A stretch of 64,000 nucleotides of DNA from CBDCVN01 sp965223045. Its GTDB lineage: Bacteria > Deinococcota > Deinococci > Deinococcales > Trueperaceae. The stretch is taken from contig CBDCVN010000013.1 of assembly GCA_965223045.1 (NCBI GenBank), positions 5,084,001 through 5,148,000 of the forward strand. Reading direction: 5' to 3'. This document shows positions 48,687 through 57,689 of the stretch, in pieces. Below the pieces are notes generated by a model, which searched no databases, was not told the origin of the DNA, and saw only the letters and a list, made by a program, of their open reading frames with translations. The position numbers were made by a program, and so were the translations under genes. The first letter of the stretch is position 1; the number at the start of each line of letters is the position of its first letter.

Positions 48687-48869
48687 CAAAAATAAAATTA
48701 TTGTGCTAATAAAGCCCTCTAGTTATTGCAAAGGTATATACAGATTCATATGAAACAAAATAGCTTGAACAAGAACCTGATTATTTACAAAAATCTTTAC
48801 CAAGCTCTGCACATATTTCGTTTTTAAGTACGGTTCTGATTCTTAAGAGCGTGTGGGATTAATCATTGT

Positions 48870-49463
48870 TCACATTGCCGTAACTACATACCGCAAATCC
48901 CCTGTCCTAGCAATAACATTAAAAGGATAACAAGTAACTAGTACTAGTGCAGGTTCTTTATTATCTAAACGTAAATGCGAATTGCGTACATCAGCTATTT
49001 CCAAGTTCGCAACCTTAAAAAGGTGAGTTTGGTCGCTGGCTAATTCTATATGAATCTCATCATCTAATTGAAGGTGTTGCAGAAATTTAAAGTGAGTGTC
49101 ACGGTGTCCACCGATAACGCTAGCACCAGCCTCATCAAAGCTACTGCTAGCCAACATAAAACCTGGGCCAAAAGCTAATGTGCGCCCAGTATCACCAGAT
49201 AGCACTATTTGCTCTATATCCAAAGAAGGCACTCGCAAGCGTGCCACAGGATAAGTATCTGCCCAAGGCCAAGGTTTATGTGGTTCACCTGTAGTTATAG
49301 TTTGTTGCCAAGCATGGGCAATAAGCCCTTTGGCAAGATATGCTTTGGCATAGATAAAAGTACCCATACCAAATTGCCAAACTGCTATAGCAAGACCCAA
49401 AAAGATGAGGGTGCAGCTTAAAATTAGCTGCTTATTAATCCTTTTAGAAAGCATTTTTAGCAT
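48870..49463 (-). CDS. Sortase (type found with VIT/vWA target proteins)
   Basis: The 197-residue protein has an N-terminal membrane anchor (about 13-32, LILSCTLIFLGLAIAVWQFG) and a sortase domain with the catalytic His in VIGGHRDTHF, Cys178 in VLVTCYPF and Arg191 near RTGDLRYVV. It cleaves a C-terminal sorting signal and transfers the protein to an acceptor on the envelope. The gene overlaps the target gene by 20 bp; the first ATG (49461-49463) is kept. This pair corresponds to the sortase and target families first described in marine proteobacteria. Confidence 0.88.
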   Translation of the reverse strand: MLKMLSKRINKQLILSCTLIFLGLAIAVWQFGMGTFIYAKAYLAKGLIAHAWQQTITTGEPHKPWPWADTYPVARLRVPSLDIEQIVLSGDTGRTLAFGPGFMLASSSFDEAGASVIGGHRDTHFKFLQHLQLDDEIHIELASDQTHLFKVANLEIADVRNSHLRLDNKEPALVLVTCYPFNVIARTGDLRYVVTAM

Positions 49464-51507
49464 AACGAAACCTTATAGTTAAGCCTATTACAGCTAGTAG
49501 TATTCCTAGTACACCTAAAAGTAAATTTAAAGCTGCTGAGGTTGCACCACTAGGATAGCCGCCAAAAATAGCATTGTAATCTTGGCCAGCAGGTAAGTTT
49601 TGGGGCATATTTTCTTGGTCTAGAGTTTCATCAATGGCTCGAGCAGGAGTCTTATCCACAGCAACCAAACTAGTGTAATCACTTACCAAGTGGTACTTAA
49701 GAGCTACTTGAATAGTATTTTCACGGATAGCATCACGATTTAAACGACTTTCACCTATGGTGCCGTTTTCCAAGGCTTCTATTTTGTTCCTTGCCCAGAT
49801 TTTAGTCACACCTACTTGTTCTTTGCCTTCTAGGGTAAGCTGACGAGACCAAGGTTCATTATTAGCTTCAGCGGATGCAGAAACGGTTCCTCCTGTTTGG
49901 GGTAATTTAGCAGTTACCAAAATAGGCTCACCAACATAAAGGTCAGGTATAATCTCTGGGTAGAACTCGGTTCCTCTTGGGAACTGCAATTTTAATCCTG
50001 TAAGCACAGGGTTTTCTAGCTTCTCAAATAGCCTGAGCATTTTTTCTTGTACTTCACTGACTTGGCCTATAAAAGTATACGTGCCTCTGCCAAATTCAGC
50101 AGCCTTACGCATAAAGTAAGCATTTGGTGCTGAGCCAATGCCAACAGTGAAAAGGCGAGTATCCCCAAGTTTATTAGTGATTATCTCAAAGAGTTGACTT
50201 TCATTACCTACACTGCCATCGGTAATAAATACTACCTGTGAGAGAAAACCTTCTGATACTCTACCGCCCAAAGCAAGGTTTAAGGCTTTAGCTATTTCTG
50301 TGCCACCATTTGCTTCTAGGTGCTCTACTTGTTGTAAAGCACTACTTATATTCCGTTGACTAGCAGGCTGTGTTTGCTTAAAAAAAGCCCTAGCCTCATC
50401 ATCAAATTCAATCACATTAAATTTATCTTGTGGACTCAAGCGCTTAAGGGCAAGCTTTAATGCCTCTTTAGCTTGAACCATAGAAGTACCTGACATAGAA
50501 CCAGAAGTATCAATTATCAAAATGACTTCCCTTTGCAATATAGTCTCTACGCTTTGCAATTGTGGTGGCATTAGCATAACCAGTGCATAGGGATCATCTT
50601 CCCATGTTTGTTCAAAAATAGCAGCCTCAGGGCTATTAACATCGGGTTCCCAAGTAAGCTCAAAATCTCTATCAGCAGGTATTGGACCATCAAGTTCAAT
50701 GGTATTAAGATTACCGTCTGTACTGATGTTTATAGTATGATAACTACTTTCCAAACTTAGCAGAGGAAAGCCTGCATCTATACTAGCTTTCAAGGTAACA
50801 GGATTGCGTAGTGGTTTATTAGGTGGTAGTACAGGAGGCGTGATGTGTGAGGCATCAGGGACTTGGTTAGTATCGAGAGCCCAGCCTGTGCCACTAGCTA
50901 AATTGTTTTCAAGAGGTTCACCAGGAATATAGCGTGGTGTAATAGCAAGAGGAAAACGCATGCTAAATTTACCTGCATCATAACTCAGCATTTCTAAATA
51001 GCTAATTTCGATTATAATGGTCTCTTTAGGGCCAATATTAGCTACTGAAGTAGTAAACATATTAGGGCGTTCTTGCTCGACCAAGCTTGCACGTTGGCCT
51101 GCTTCTCGAGCAGCCTCGTAAGTAGCCCTAGCCTCTTCTTTTTCTTGAATTTCACCTTCTATAATGCGCTCACCAATATGCATTTTCAAGGTGTCTACAG
51201 CACTATCTTCAGGCAAAGGGAAAACATAAATACCCTCAACCCAGTTATCGCCAGTATTTTCAAAAGTTTGCTTAACTGTGCTGCGGGCAACCATGCCTGT
51301 AACTTCAATATTTACTTCTATAGCTAGCTGGGTAGCAGGTTCAAAGTAACCAGCTAGCTCGCTACTACGAAAAAGTAACTCTCCACGGGTTATATCACTT
51401 AGGCTAACTAGATTATTTAAACTACTTGCTTGAGAGTAATTAAGGCTTGCAAAAATAAGTAAAAGACTGAAAGCTAAATTTAGCGGGGGGATTGCTCGAG
51501 CTGACAT
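49444..51507 (-). CDS. VIT and vWA domain surface protein, sortase target
   Basis: The 687-residue protein has a signal peptide (about 1-27), a VIT domain (about 45-175, VKQTFENTGDNWVEGIYVFPL cited as NWVEGIYVFPLP), a vWA domain (about 325-500) with MIDAS IIDTSGSMSG, GGTEIAK, FITDGSVG, and a C-terminal hydrophobic helix followed by RFRYAKNAF. The sorting signal expected before the helix is normally LPxTA-like; here the aligned sequence is YPSGATSAALNLL, a notable deviation, while a LPAGQ occurs 17 residues earlier. It is immediately upstream of and overlaps the sortase gene. An AAGGAGATTTCT leader precedes the ATG. Confidence 0.87.
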   Translation of the reverse strand: MSARAIPPLNLAFSLLLIFASLNYSQASSLNNLVSLSDITRGELLFRSSELAGYFEPATQLAIEVNIEVTGMVARSTVKQTFENTGDNWVEGIYVFPLPEDSAVDTLKMHIGERIIEGEIQEKEEARATYEAAREAGQRASLVEQERPNMFTTSVANIGPKETIIIEISYLEMLSYDAGKFSMRFPLAITPRYIPGEPLENNLASGTGWALDTNQVPDASHITPPVLPPNKPLRNPVTLKASIDAGFPLLSLESSYHTINISTDGNLNTIELDGPIPADRDFELTWEPDVNSPEAAIFEQTWEDDPYALVMLMPPQLQSVETILQREVILIIDTSGSMSGTSMVQAKEALKLALKRLSPQDKFNVIEFDDEARAFFKQTQPASQRNISSALQQVEHLEANGGTEIAKALNLALGGRVSEGFLSQVVFITDGSVGNESQLFEIITNKLGDTRLFTVGIGSAPNAYFMRKAAEFGRGTYTFIGQVSEVQEKMLRLFEKLENPVLTGLKLQFPRGTEFYPEIIPDLYVGEPILVTAKLPQTGGTVSASAEANNEPWSRQLTLEGKEQVGVTKIWARNKIEALENGTIGESRLNRDAIRENTIQVALKYHLVSDYTSLVAVDKTPARAIDETLDQENMPQNLPAGQDYNAIFGGYPSGATSAALNLLLGVLGILLAVIGLTIRFRYAKNAF

Positions 51508-51530
51508 AGAAATCTCCTTTACATTCTTGA

Positions 51531-51560
51531 ATTGAGTGTAATGTGTAAATTACACTCAAT
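51531..51560. promoter_or_regulatory. 12-bp perfect inverted repeat upstream of the sortase operon
   Basis: ATTGAGTGTAAT (51531-51542) and ATTACACTCAAT (51549-51560) with a 6-nt spacer. The size and symmetry suit a dimeric repressor operator; it lies 24 bp upstream of the target-protein ATG and about 125 bp from the divergent small gene. Confidence 0.65.
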
Positions 51561-51685
51561 GTATAAATTACAGTATATTTGTAAAATATGCAATAGCTCA
51601 AATTAGTTATGGGAACTTTTTTGACAAACTTGACTCTTTTATAACTAGAAGCACAAAAAACAGTGCTTTATTTTTGGAGGTTTAT

Positions 51686-51971
51686 ATGAAAAAATTTACC
51701 CTTATTACCTTGGCTTTAAGCCTTTTTACCTTATCCCTAGCTCAAGGCAACTACCAAGAACGTCGTGGAAATATGCGTGAGCTTCAGCTTAAAGTAGTGC
51801 GTTTAAGTGTAACGAACTCTTTGCCTAGGGAAGACCGTGCTCGAGCTAAAGCACTTATAGATAGGATGCAGGTATTAAAAGAACAAGCTATACACTTACG
51901 TTTTGAAACTTTAGAAGCTCAATTGACTGCTTTGGAGGCAGGTGAGGTTTCTTTGGTTGCTCGAGAGCTAG
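51686..51971 (+). pseudogene. Small secreted helical protein gene interrupted by IS
   Basis: ATG at 51686 has TTTGGAGG upstream. The frame encodes a signal peptide (about 1-20, LSLFTLSLAQG) and a helical, charged mature part. At 51972 an IS5-group element is inserted; the last 14 residues of the present frame up to 52015 come from the IS. Removing the IS and one CTAG rejoins the frame to 52834-52874, giving a final RELECEIENATLKYLG and TAA. The intact protein would be about 109 residues. The truncated form of about 110 residues may still be secreted. The family is not recognised; the size and helical nature recall small periplasmic proteins of the Spy/CpxP sort, a loose comparison. Confidence 0.7.
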
Positions 51972-52829
51972 GGCATGTTGATAAAGTAAGTCAAATTTGC
52001 AAACTTAGGATATGAAAGTTAAATTAACAGACGAGCAATGGCAAAAAATACTAAATTTTCTCAAGGGTTACAAGATAGTGTGTATGTTTAGGAAATTTAG
52101 AATTGGCAATGAGGATCAATGCAGGAAGTTTATTGAAGGAGTCCTTTGGGTAACTAAAAGTGGTGCACAGTGGCGTTTGTTGCCAGAAGAATATGGAAAA
52201 TGGAATAGTGTTTTTAAGCGTTTTGACCGCTGGGGCAAACAAGGAATTTGGCAAGCGATGTTTGAACACTTTGCTGAGGATGCTGATATGGAAAGTATAA
52301 TGATAGATAGCACCATTGTAAGAGCTCACTCCTGTGCAGCAGGAGGAAAAGGGGGAAACGAAGAACAAGAATTGGGTAGAAGCAAAGGAGGTTACACCAC
52401 CAAAGTACACGCTACAACAGATGCTCTAGGCAATCCTCTCAAGTTAATATTGACTCCAGGGCAACGTAATGATGTTACCCAAGCAGAGGATTTGCTAGAA
52501 GATCTGGAGGCTGAAAGAGTAATGGGGGACAAGGGATATGATGCTCAAGTTGTACTAGACAAGGTAGCAGAAATGGAAGCAGAAGCAGTAATACCTCCAA
52601 AGGCAAATAGGAAAGAGCAGCGGGAGTATGACAAAGAATTTTACAAGGAAAGGCATTTAATAGAGAATTTTTTCAACAAAATTAAGCAATATAGAAGAGT
52701 TTTTTCTAGATTTGAAAAGTTGTCTCAAAACTATTTAGCATTTTGCCAGTTTGCGTCGGTACTTATATGGCTACGCTAAAATCCCTTCAAGTAATATTTT
52801 TGATTTAGCACTTTTAGTGTCAACACGCC
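51972..52829 (+). mobile_element. IS5-group insertion sequence, 858 bp
   Basis: The ends GGCATGTTGATA at 51972 and GGCGTGTTGACA (read inward from 52829) match at 10 of 12 positions, and CTAG is duplicated at 51968-51971 and 52830-52833. A YTAR-type 4-bp target duplication is typical of the IS5 group. One intact transposase frame fills it. Confidence 0.88.
52012..52779 (+). CDS. IS5-family transposase, single frame
   Basis: The 255-residue protein shows the N-terminal DUF4096-like region (LTDEQWQKILNFL, FIEGVLWVTKSGAQWRLLPEEYG cited as GVLWVTKSGAQWRLLP) and the DDE core: MIDSTIVRAHSCAAGG, VMGDKGYDAQ and ERHLIENFFNKIKQYRRVF. Related elements often need a programmed frameshift between two ORFs; this one is a single continuous frame. 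The start overlaps the stop of the truncated host gene (ATGA), so host transcription could drive it. There is no CTCGAG. Confidence 0.92.
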   Translation: MKVKLTDEQWQKILNFLKGYKIVCMFRKFRIGNEDQCRKFIEGVLWVTKSGAQWRLLPEEYGKWNSVFKRFDRWGKQGIWQAMFEHFAEDADMESIMIDSTIVRAHSCAAGGKGGNEEQELGRSKGGYTTKVHATTDALGNPLKLILTPGQRNDVTQAEDLLEDLEAERVMGDKGYDAQVVLDKVAEMEAEAVIPPKANRKEQREYDKEFYKERHLIENFFNKIKQYRRVFSRFEKLSQNYLAFCQFASVLIWLR

Positions 52830-52833
52830 CTAG

Positions 52834-52874
52834 AGTGTGAAATCGAAAACGCTACTCTTAAATACCTTGGATAA
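52834..52874 (+). pseudogene. 3' end of the interrupted small secreted gene
   Basis: In frame with 51686-51971 after removing the IS, this piece encodes the last 13 or so residues and the TAA at 52872-52874. Confidence 0.6.
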
Positions 52875-53034
52875 TCCTGATGCTGACGCATAAGCTCCTC
52901 TGCAATCTGGTAAAGATTATGTGGTTAACAACTAAAGCTTCTCGCAAATATAGGCTATCCTGCAATTTTTTTTGGAATTCACATTTTCTAACAAATAGCT
53001 GTCCTGAGACTGGCTAGTTTGGTTTTGATATCCA

Positions 53035-53211
53035 ATGCGTGCAATTTCTGATTTGTCATATCCACATGCCCTAGCTAAACAAACCACTGCTAATAAACGT
53101 GTTGCTCTTATGAAAGAAATGGCTAGTCTACGCGAGGAAATACAAGATTTTGCCAAAAAACACCCTAAATTTAGGTCAATATTAAAACAGAAGAATATCG
53201 TGCCCTACTAG
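53035..53211 (+). CDS. Possible 58-residue basic helical protein
   Basis: ATG at 53035 opens 58 codons ending in TAG. The translation is strongly helical and lysine/arginine-rich (KQTTANKRVALMKEMASLRE, EIQDFAKKHPKFRSILKQK), more protein-like than chance. No Shine-Dalgarno is visible and no family is recognised. It could also be the remnant of a longer gene. The stretch from here to 53452 has nothing else except a run of A/T and weak promoter-like sequence. Confidence 0.35.
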   Translation: MRAISDLSYPHALAKQTTANKRVALMKEMASLREEIQDFAKKHPKFRSILKQKNIVPY

Positions 53212-53452
53212 TGAAGGTGAGTAAACAAACATTTAGATAATTGTATGGAGAGTGGTAAGGATTCTATGCAGCAAGAAAGTTATGGAAAAAGAATCTTGAG
53301 AAGTTTAACATGCCTGCTCAAAAAGAAATCCCCTTGATTTATCTATGGGGATGAGTTTTTGAGGATTTTTTGTAGAAAATCTATCTTTTTCATGATTTAA
53401 TACCTTCTAGTGTACTATAGTTATAGTTAAAGCTATAAGGATTTTAAAGACA

Positions 53453-54742
53453 ATGAGGATTATATTCTACTTTTGCTTGACAATTTACCTTGTCCTTTTG
53501 AGTCAATGCGTATTGGCCCAATCAGCTTATGTTTTTAAAGCTGCTAACTCCAGAGGTGAACCTTTGACAGATATTGTTGATGGCAATATCATTCGTTTAA
53601 GTTTAACTGTAGAAGAACCTGTGCAGCAAGCACAAAATGTACTGTTTACACTCAAGCCTCAAGGTGAAAAACTTGGTGAATGCACAATCCCAGCAAAGGG
53701 TAATAGTTGTTTAAGTGATCTTGTCTCGAGCCTAAATTGGTTTTGGTTGACTAAAGAATCTTACTTACAGGCAACCATTGGGCAATTAGATGTTCTTTTA
53801 GAAATTACTATAAAGCCTCGCCCTGTTGTGCTTGTGCATGGCTTTAATTCATCTGCAGTTCTTTGGGATTCTTACTTAGGAGAAGAAGGGTTCTTGGCTA
53901 CTGCTGGTTTAAAAGGTTTTGCTGTAGGTGATGGACAAGCACGTGGTCTAATGAACATGGGTGACTTTACCCAGCCTAATTTGCAAACAAAAACTATTGC
54001 TGAGAATGCTAACGAATTAGCCAGTTATATTAAAGGCATAAAAACTTTGACAGGTGCAGAAAAAGTTGACCTTGTGGTGCACAGTATGGGTGGACTTGTT
54101 AGTCGTTACTACCTAGATAAGCTTATGCAGGAACCTGATGTCGCTCAGCTTATTATGCTTGGTACCCCTCAGGGAGGATCAAACTGCTCGAACCTTCCAG
54201 TTCCGTTAGGGTTTTACCTGCCTGCAGCTTTAGAGCTTAGGCCTGCTTATGTTCAAAATGTTTTTAATTCAGAAATTACAGATAGACGGGGCGTACCTTT
54301 CTTTCAAGTTGCTGGTACCCCCATTAAAGAAAGTTTCAAGGCACCTTGCACCCAAATACCTAGCGATTTGGTAGTAAGCCTTGCTAGTCTTAATACATTA
54401 CCTGCCCCCTTTATTGAGGTGTTTGTTTATCACACTGCTTTGCCCAGCTCGAAGGAGACATTCACAGAGGTTGTTTTAGAACAGTTAAAGCGTGTTGGGC
54501 CTAAGCAAAACCTAGTAGATTTTCCCCAGATAGGTGTAGATGCATCTAGTCAAGCAACTCAGATTTTTTATGGACATGTTAATCCTAATGAAGCTAAGGA
54601 TATTGATGTTCATTTGGATGAAGTTACCATAGCTAGCTTTGCACTTTTTGATCCATCTCGCTCTTTAGAAGTTACAGTGCGTGGGGTAAGTGGTGCAGTA
54701 ATCGAGCTTTTGCCAGATAAGCATGGGCTTGATCACTGTTGA
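53453..54742 (+). CDS. Secreted alpha/beta-hydrolase (lipase/PGAP1-like), frameshifted C terminus
   Basis: The 429-residue product has a signal peptide (about 1-23), a small strand-rich N-terminal domain and a hydrolase domain with the oxyanion loop VVLVHGFNSSAVLW (about 125), nucleophile VVHSMGGLVSRYYL (about 208) and LGTPQGGS. It probably hydrolyses lipid or ester substrates outside the cytoplasm. The frame ends with an out-of-context tail (HGLDHC) that overlaps the next ORF by 20 bp; the following frame continues the domain smoothly, so one base was probably gained or lost near 54720. Confidence 0.72.
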   Translation: MRIIFYFCLTIYLVLLSQCVLAQSAYVFKAANSRGEPLTDIVDGNIIRLSLTVEEPVQQAQNVLFTLKPQGEKLGECTIPAKGNSCLSDLVSSLNWFWLTKESYLQATIGQLDVLLEITIKPRPVVLVHGFNSSAVLWDSYLGEEGFLATAGLKGFAVGDGQARGLMNMGDFTQPNLQTKTIAENANELASYIKGIKTLTGAEKVDLVVHSMGGLVSRYYLDKLMQEPDVAQLIMLGTPQGGSNCSNLPVPLGFYLPAALELRPAYVQNVFNSEITDRRGVPFFQVAGTPIKESFKAPCTQIPSDLVVSLASLNTLPAPFIEVFVYHTALPSSKETFTEVVLEQLKRVGPKQNLVDFPQIGVDASSQATQIFYGHVNPNEAKDIDVHLDEVTIASFALFDPSRSLEVTVRGVSGAVIELLPDKHGLDHC

Positions 54743-55289
54743 TGATCCAACTACTTTAGTGCATATGGGTTACGGTTTTAGTAATCCAAAAGCGGGGCCT
54801 TGGAAAATAACTCTCACAGCTACAGACACCACTCCTAGGGAAGGTGCTAATTATGCACTTTCGGCCCAGGTTGTTGGGGGTGCACGCTTAGAAGCAAGTG
54901 CATTGCCTCTTTTACCAAAGTTGGGTGAGAGTGTAGACCTAGAAGGTATGCTCGAGCTTGATAAAGAGTTGCAAAATGTAAACATCAAGGCTCTAATTCA
55001 TATGCCAGATGGCTCGAGTAAAAGTATTTTTCTAAAAGGTATTAGCCACACCAAGTCAGGCACTTGGTTACCGCAACAACTTGGTTTGCATGGCATTGAT
55101 ATTGTGGCAAAAGCAGATACAATTGATGGTTTGATTGTTGAGCGTACTGACTTTTTAGCTGTTTATGTACAGCCTAAGGCCAACCTGGCTATTTGGAGAA
55201 CACTTCTAATTTCAGCAGGGATACTCTTTTTACTGCTGTTGCTACTTAGATATACATTACTAAGACGCTGGCATAAACGAAGAAAGTAG
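54723..55289 (+). CDS. C-terminal part of the frameshifted hydrolase, membrane anchored
   Basis: The 188-residue frame begins with ATG inside the previous ORF and reads DPTTLVHMGYGFSNPKAGPW, typical of a beta-sandwich domain following extracellular hydrolases and proteases, then another strand-rich domain and a C-terminal membrane helix (about 152-175, LLISAGILFLLLLLLRYTLL) with a basic tail. It has no signal peptide of its own, which supports that it belongs to the upstream gene. Alternatives are translational coupling at the ATG, or a sequencing error. Confidence 0.6.
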   Translation: MGLITVDDPTTLVHMGYGFSNPKAGPWKITLTATDTTPREGANYALSAQVVGGARLEASALPLLPKLGESVDLEGMLELDKELQNVNIKALIHMPDGSSKSIFLKGISHTKSGTWLPQQLGLHGIDIVAKADTIDGLIVERTDFLAVYVQPKANLAIWRTLLISAGILFLLLLLLRYTLLRRWHKRRK

Positions 55290-55400
55290 ATAAGACAACT
55301 AAGTGCCTAGACAGTGAATGCTAAATACCTGAATACTTGGGAGTTTTTGTTGGAACTCACTAATGGCTTTTGCAGTGCAACCAAGCGCCCTATTAAAAAG

Positions 55401-55438
55401 CTAGAGAAGCCGTGAAGATTCTTTCTTGGCTTCTCTAG
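55401..55438. terminator. Bidirectional terminator hairpin
   Basis: CTAGAGAAGCC (55401-55411) and GGCTTCTCTAG (55428-55438) form a perfect 11-bp stem with 16-nt loop between convergent genes; TTTTA follows on the plus strand and a run of A precedes it. Confidence 0.75.
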
Positions 55439-55466
55439 ACCTTTTATGCTTATGTGAAGGTAAGGA

Positions 55467-57689
55467 TTAGTCAATAATTTTTAGATTGACTGTCTGACTT
55501 CTTACCCCATCAGATAGGGTTAGCTCGAGCACACCTTCAAAAGGTGCCAGAACTACTTCACCACCTGTGGCAATGCTAAGCACTTCTCTAGTTTCAGCAC
55601 CACGAATAATAACTGAGGGGTAAGCAACTGCATCCCAGCTAACACCAATACGCCCATCCTCTAGCACCTGTGCCACAGGCTCAGTAGCAACCTGTTGAAC
55701 ACTCAACGCAGTAGAATGGAGTTCTGCCAAAACCTCACCAGCTTTACCTAAAGCTTGTGTGGAAAGTTCACTTGCATCAATGGAACGCAGATTATTATCA
55801 TCTGAGCCACGTATGACTCTTAAAGTCGTGAGGTTATCAGCGTCAGCTTGACTAAGTGGTAAAGTAAAGTTGAAATGCTGTAGTGGCTCATCTAAATCAG
55901 GAACTTCTGTTGTGGCAAAGGTAACTTGGAATAGAATGTTTTGACTACTATCTAGCCCCTCGAGCACATAAGGACCGGGCTCAGGAGGGTTAGGTGAAGC
56001 AATTATTCCAAAAGCAGGATCTAAAGTAACTTCATCACCTTGAATACTGCCGCTCACCAATAACAAAGTTTGCTCTTGACTATTTTGTGAGGACATAGCT
56101 GTTGTTACAAATGCTTCTGCCTGACGATACTTCAAAACTTCCACAAAAGTATAATCACTAATCCACTCAGGACCGCAATAAGTCATTAAATCCTTGTGAT
56201 TGGCAGGGCTTTTGAGTGAACTGCTACTTAGATCGTAGCCCCAAATACCAATAGTATTGGGATCGTAAGGGTAATTGGGATCAGTCCCTGCAGGACCACC
56301 ACAAGCTATATGCCTGCGGCCCCAATTATGCCCAAGCTCATGAGCAACAATACCACTAGCACTAGGTAAATGACTCCAAGAAACAGCAGCTTTTCCGGGT
56401 AGGTAACCAATACCAGCAATACCACCGTTATACTGGGGATTAACAATGCCGTGGTAGTAACGCTGTGAAGGAGCACTTTCAACTAACCTTAAATTAGCTA
56501 TCTGACTAAGTAAGCTACTCCAACCACTACCTTCATCAAGATTACCATCAAAACTATAAGGGTTAGCACGTACAGATATGCTGATCTCATTAAGTGGCAT
56601 CATGGCTTGAGTTTGTTGCAGATAAGCATTCTGATTGGTTGCAACATTAGGTACGTTACCCCTGTAGCTTACGGGTATTAGGCGGATATCAAATACTGGT
56701 GCAGGTCTAACCTCTATACGCTTTGTGCCACTTGCAGGAACACGTATAGTGTCACCACTACTAGTTTTGATTGTAAGGTAAACTTCTAAACCCTGCTTGA
56801 TCCAATCACCAGAAATTTGAGCATTGTATGAGCTATCTAAATCACCTTCATCCACAGAGGTTGGGTAATTTGTTGGCCCAGACAGCTTTATATTGCCAAG
56901 GGGTTGCCCATTATTCTGTGCGAACAAACGTACCTCACTGTTTTGACTAGCTCCTGTTGTACTAGCAGTCACAAAGGCTCTGAAAAAACCATTACGACCA
57001 GTAGCTAAAGGGGTACTGCCATCAAGCTTAGCAGCAGACTGAGTGATGTAAAACTGAACATCGCCTGTAGGATTAGGTGGTGGTGGCGGCGGTGAGCTTT
57101 CTGTCTCAATTTCTAACTGCCAAGAATTGAGCGTTCCTGTATCACGACGCCAATAGTCATTGATACGTAGTATCCAATCTCCCTTAAGTGACTTACCTAC
57201 AATATTGTTAAGTGGTTGACTGGGCTGGTAGCTTGATTGATTGTAGGCAAGACTTTTACGACTGCAGTCAGTATCTATGTTGGGAGTTGCTTCATCATCT
57301 AAGGTGAGTTTTATATCGTTACCTGAACAGTTGCCATTTCCGGGACGATTTACTAGCCTGACTTGAGTACTACTAGCCTTGTGAATTAGATAGATTTTTA
57401 GATCACCTACCCAAGTATGATCTATATCTAAAGTAACTTTTAGATTTTGAACAGTTCCTGAGTCAGGAATATTAATAGTATCAGTAAGTGTTGGACCAGC
57501 AACATTACGACGCGAACTATCAGGGATAGGTGCGTTTGGTGTGCTACTATAAGTTAATGCTTGAGCAACCTCCCCCACTTGATCTGAAGGATCGTTTTGA
57601 GCAAAGTTTTCATTATTGTCCTGTTGATTACATGCTACGAGCAAACCTAAACACAAAGTTATCCATAAGAATCTAAGCCATATTTTCAT
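55467..57689 (-). CDS. Lipoprotein metalloprotease with proprotein-convertase P domain
   Basis: The 740-residue protein has a lipoprotein signal peptide with lipobox LLVAC (Cys20), a P/Homo B domain (about 50-195, DIDHTWVGDLKIYLIHK, GDWILRINDYWRRDTGTLNSW cited as WILRINDYWRRDTGTL), a linker of four prolines, a strand-rich middle part and a metzincin-type zinc site HELGHNWGRRH (about residue 450) with all three histidines. The C-terminal third is probably beta-sandwich. It should act at the outer face of the envelope. AAAGGAG lies before the ATG. P domains usually accompany serine proteases, so the pairing with a metalloprotease is of some interest. Confidence 0.82.
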   Translation of the reverse strand: MKIWLRFLWITLCLGLLVACNQQDNNENFAQNDPSDQVGEVAQALTYSSTPNAPIPDSSRRNVAGPTLTDTINIPDSGTVQNLKVTLDIDHTWVGDLKIYLIHKASSTQVRLVNRPGNGNCSGNDIKLTLDDEATPNIDTDCSRKSLAYNQSSYQPSQPLNNIVGKSLKGDWILRINDYWRRDTGTLNSWQLEIETESSPPPPPPNPTGDVQFYITQSAAKLDGSTPLATGRNGFFRAFVTASTTGASQNSEVRLFAQNNGQPLGNIKLSGPTNYPTSVDEGDLDSSYNAQISGDWIKQGLEVYLTIKTSSGDTIRVPASGTKRIEVRPAPVFDIRLIPVSYRGNVPNVATNQNAYLQQTQAMMPLNEISISVRANPYSFDGNLDEGSGWSSLLSQIANLRLVESAPSQRYYHGIVNPQYNGGIAGIGYLPGKAAVSWSHLPSASGIVAHELGHNWGRRHIACGGPAGTDPNYPYDPNTIGIWGYDLSSSSLKSPANHKDLMTYCGPEWISDYTFVEVLKYRQAEAFVTTAMSSQNSQEQTLLLVSGSIQGDEVTLDPAFGIIASPNPPEPGPYVLEGLDSSQNILFQVTFATTEVPDLDEPLQHFNFTLPLSQADADNLTTLRVIRGSDDNNLRSIDASELSTQALGKAGEVLAELHSTALSVQQVATEPVAQVLEDGRIGVSWDAVAYPSVIIRGAETREVLSIATGGEVVLAPFEGVLELTLSDGVRSQTVNLKIID

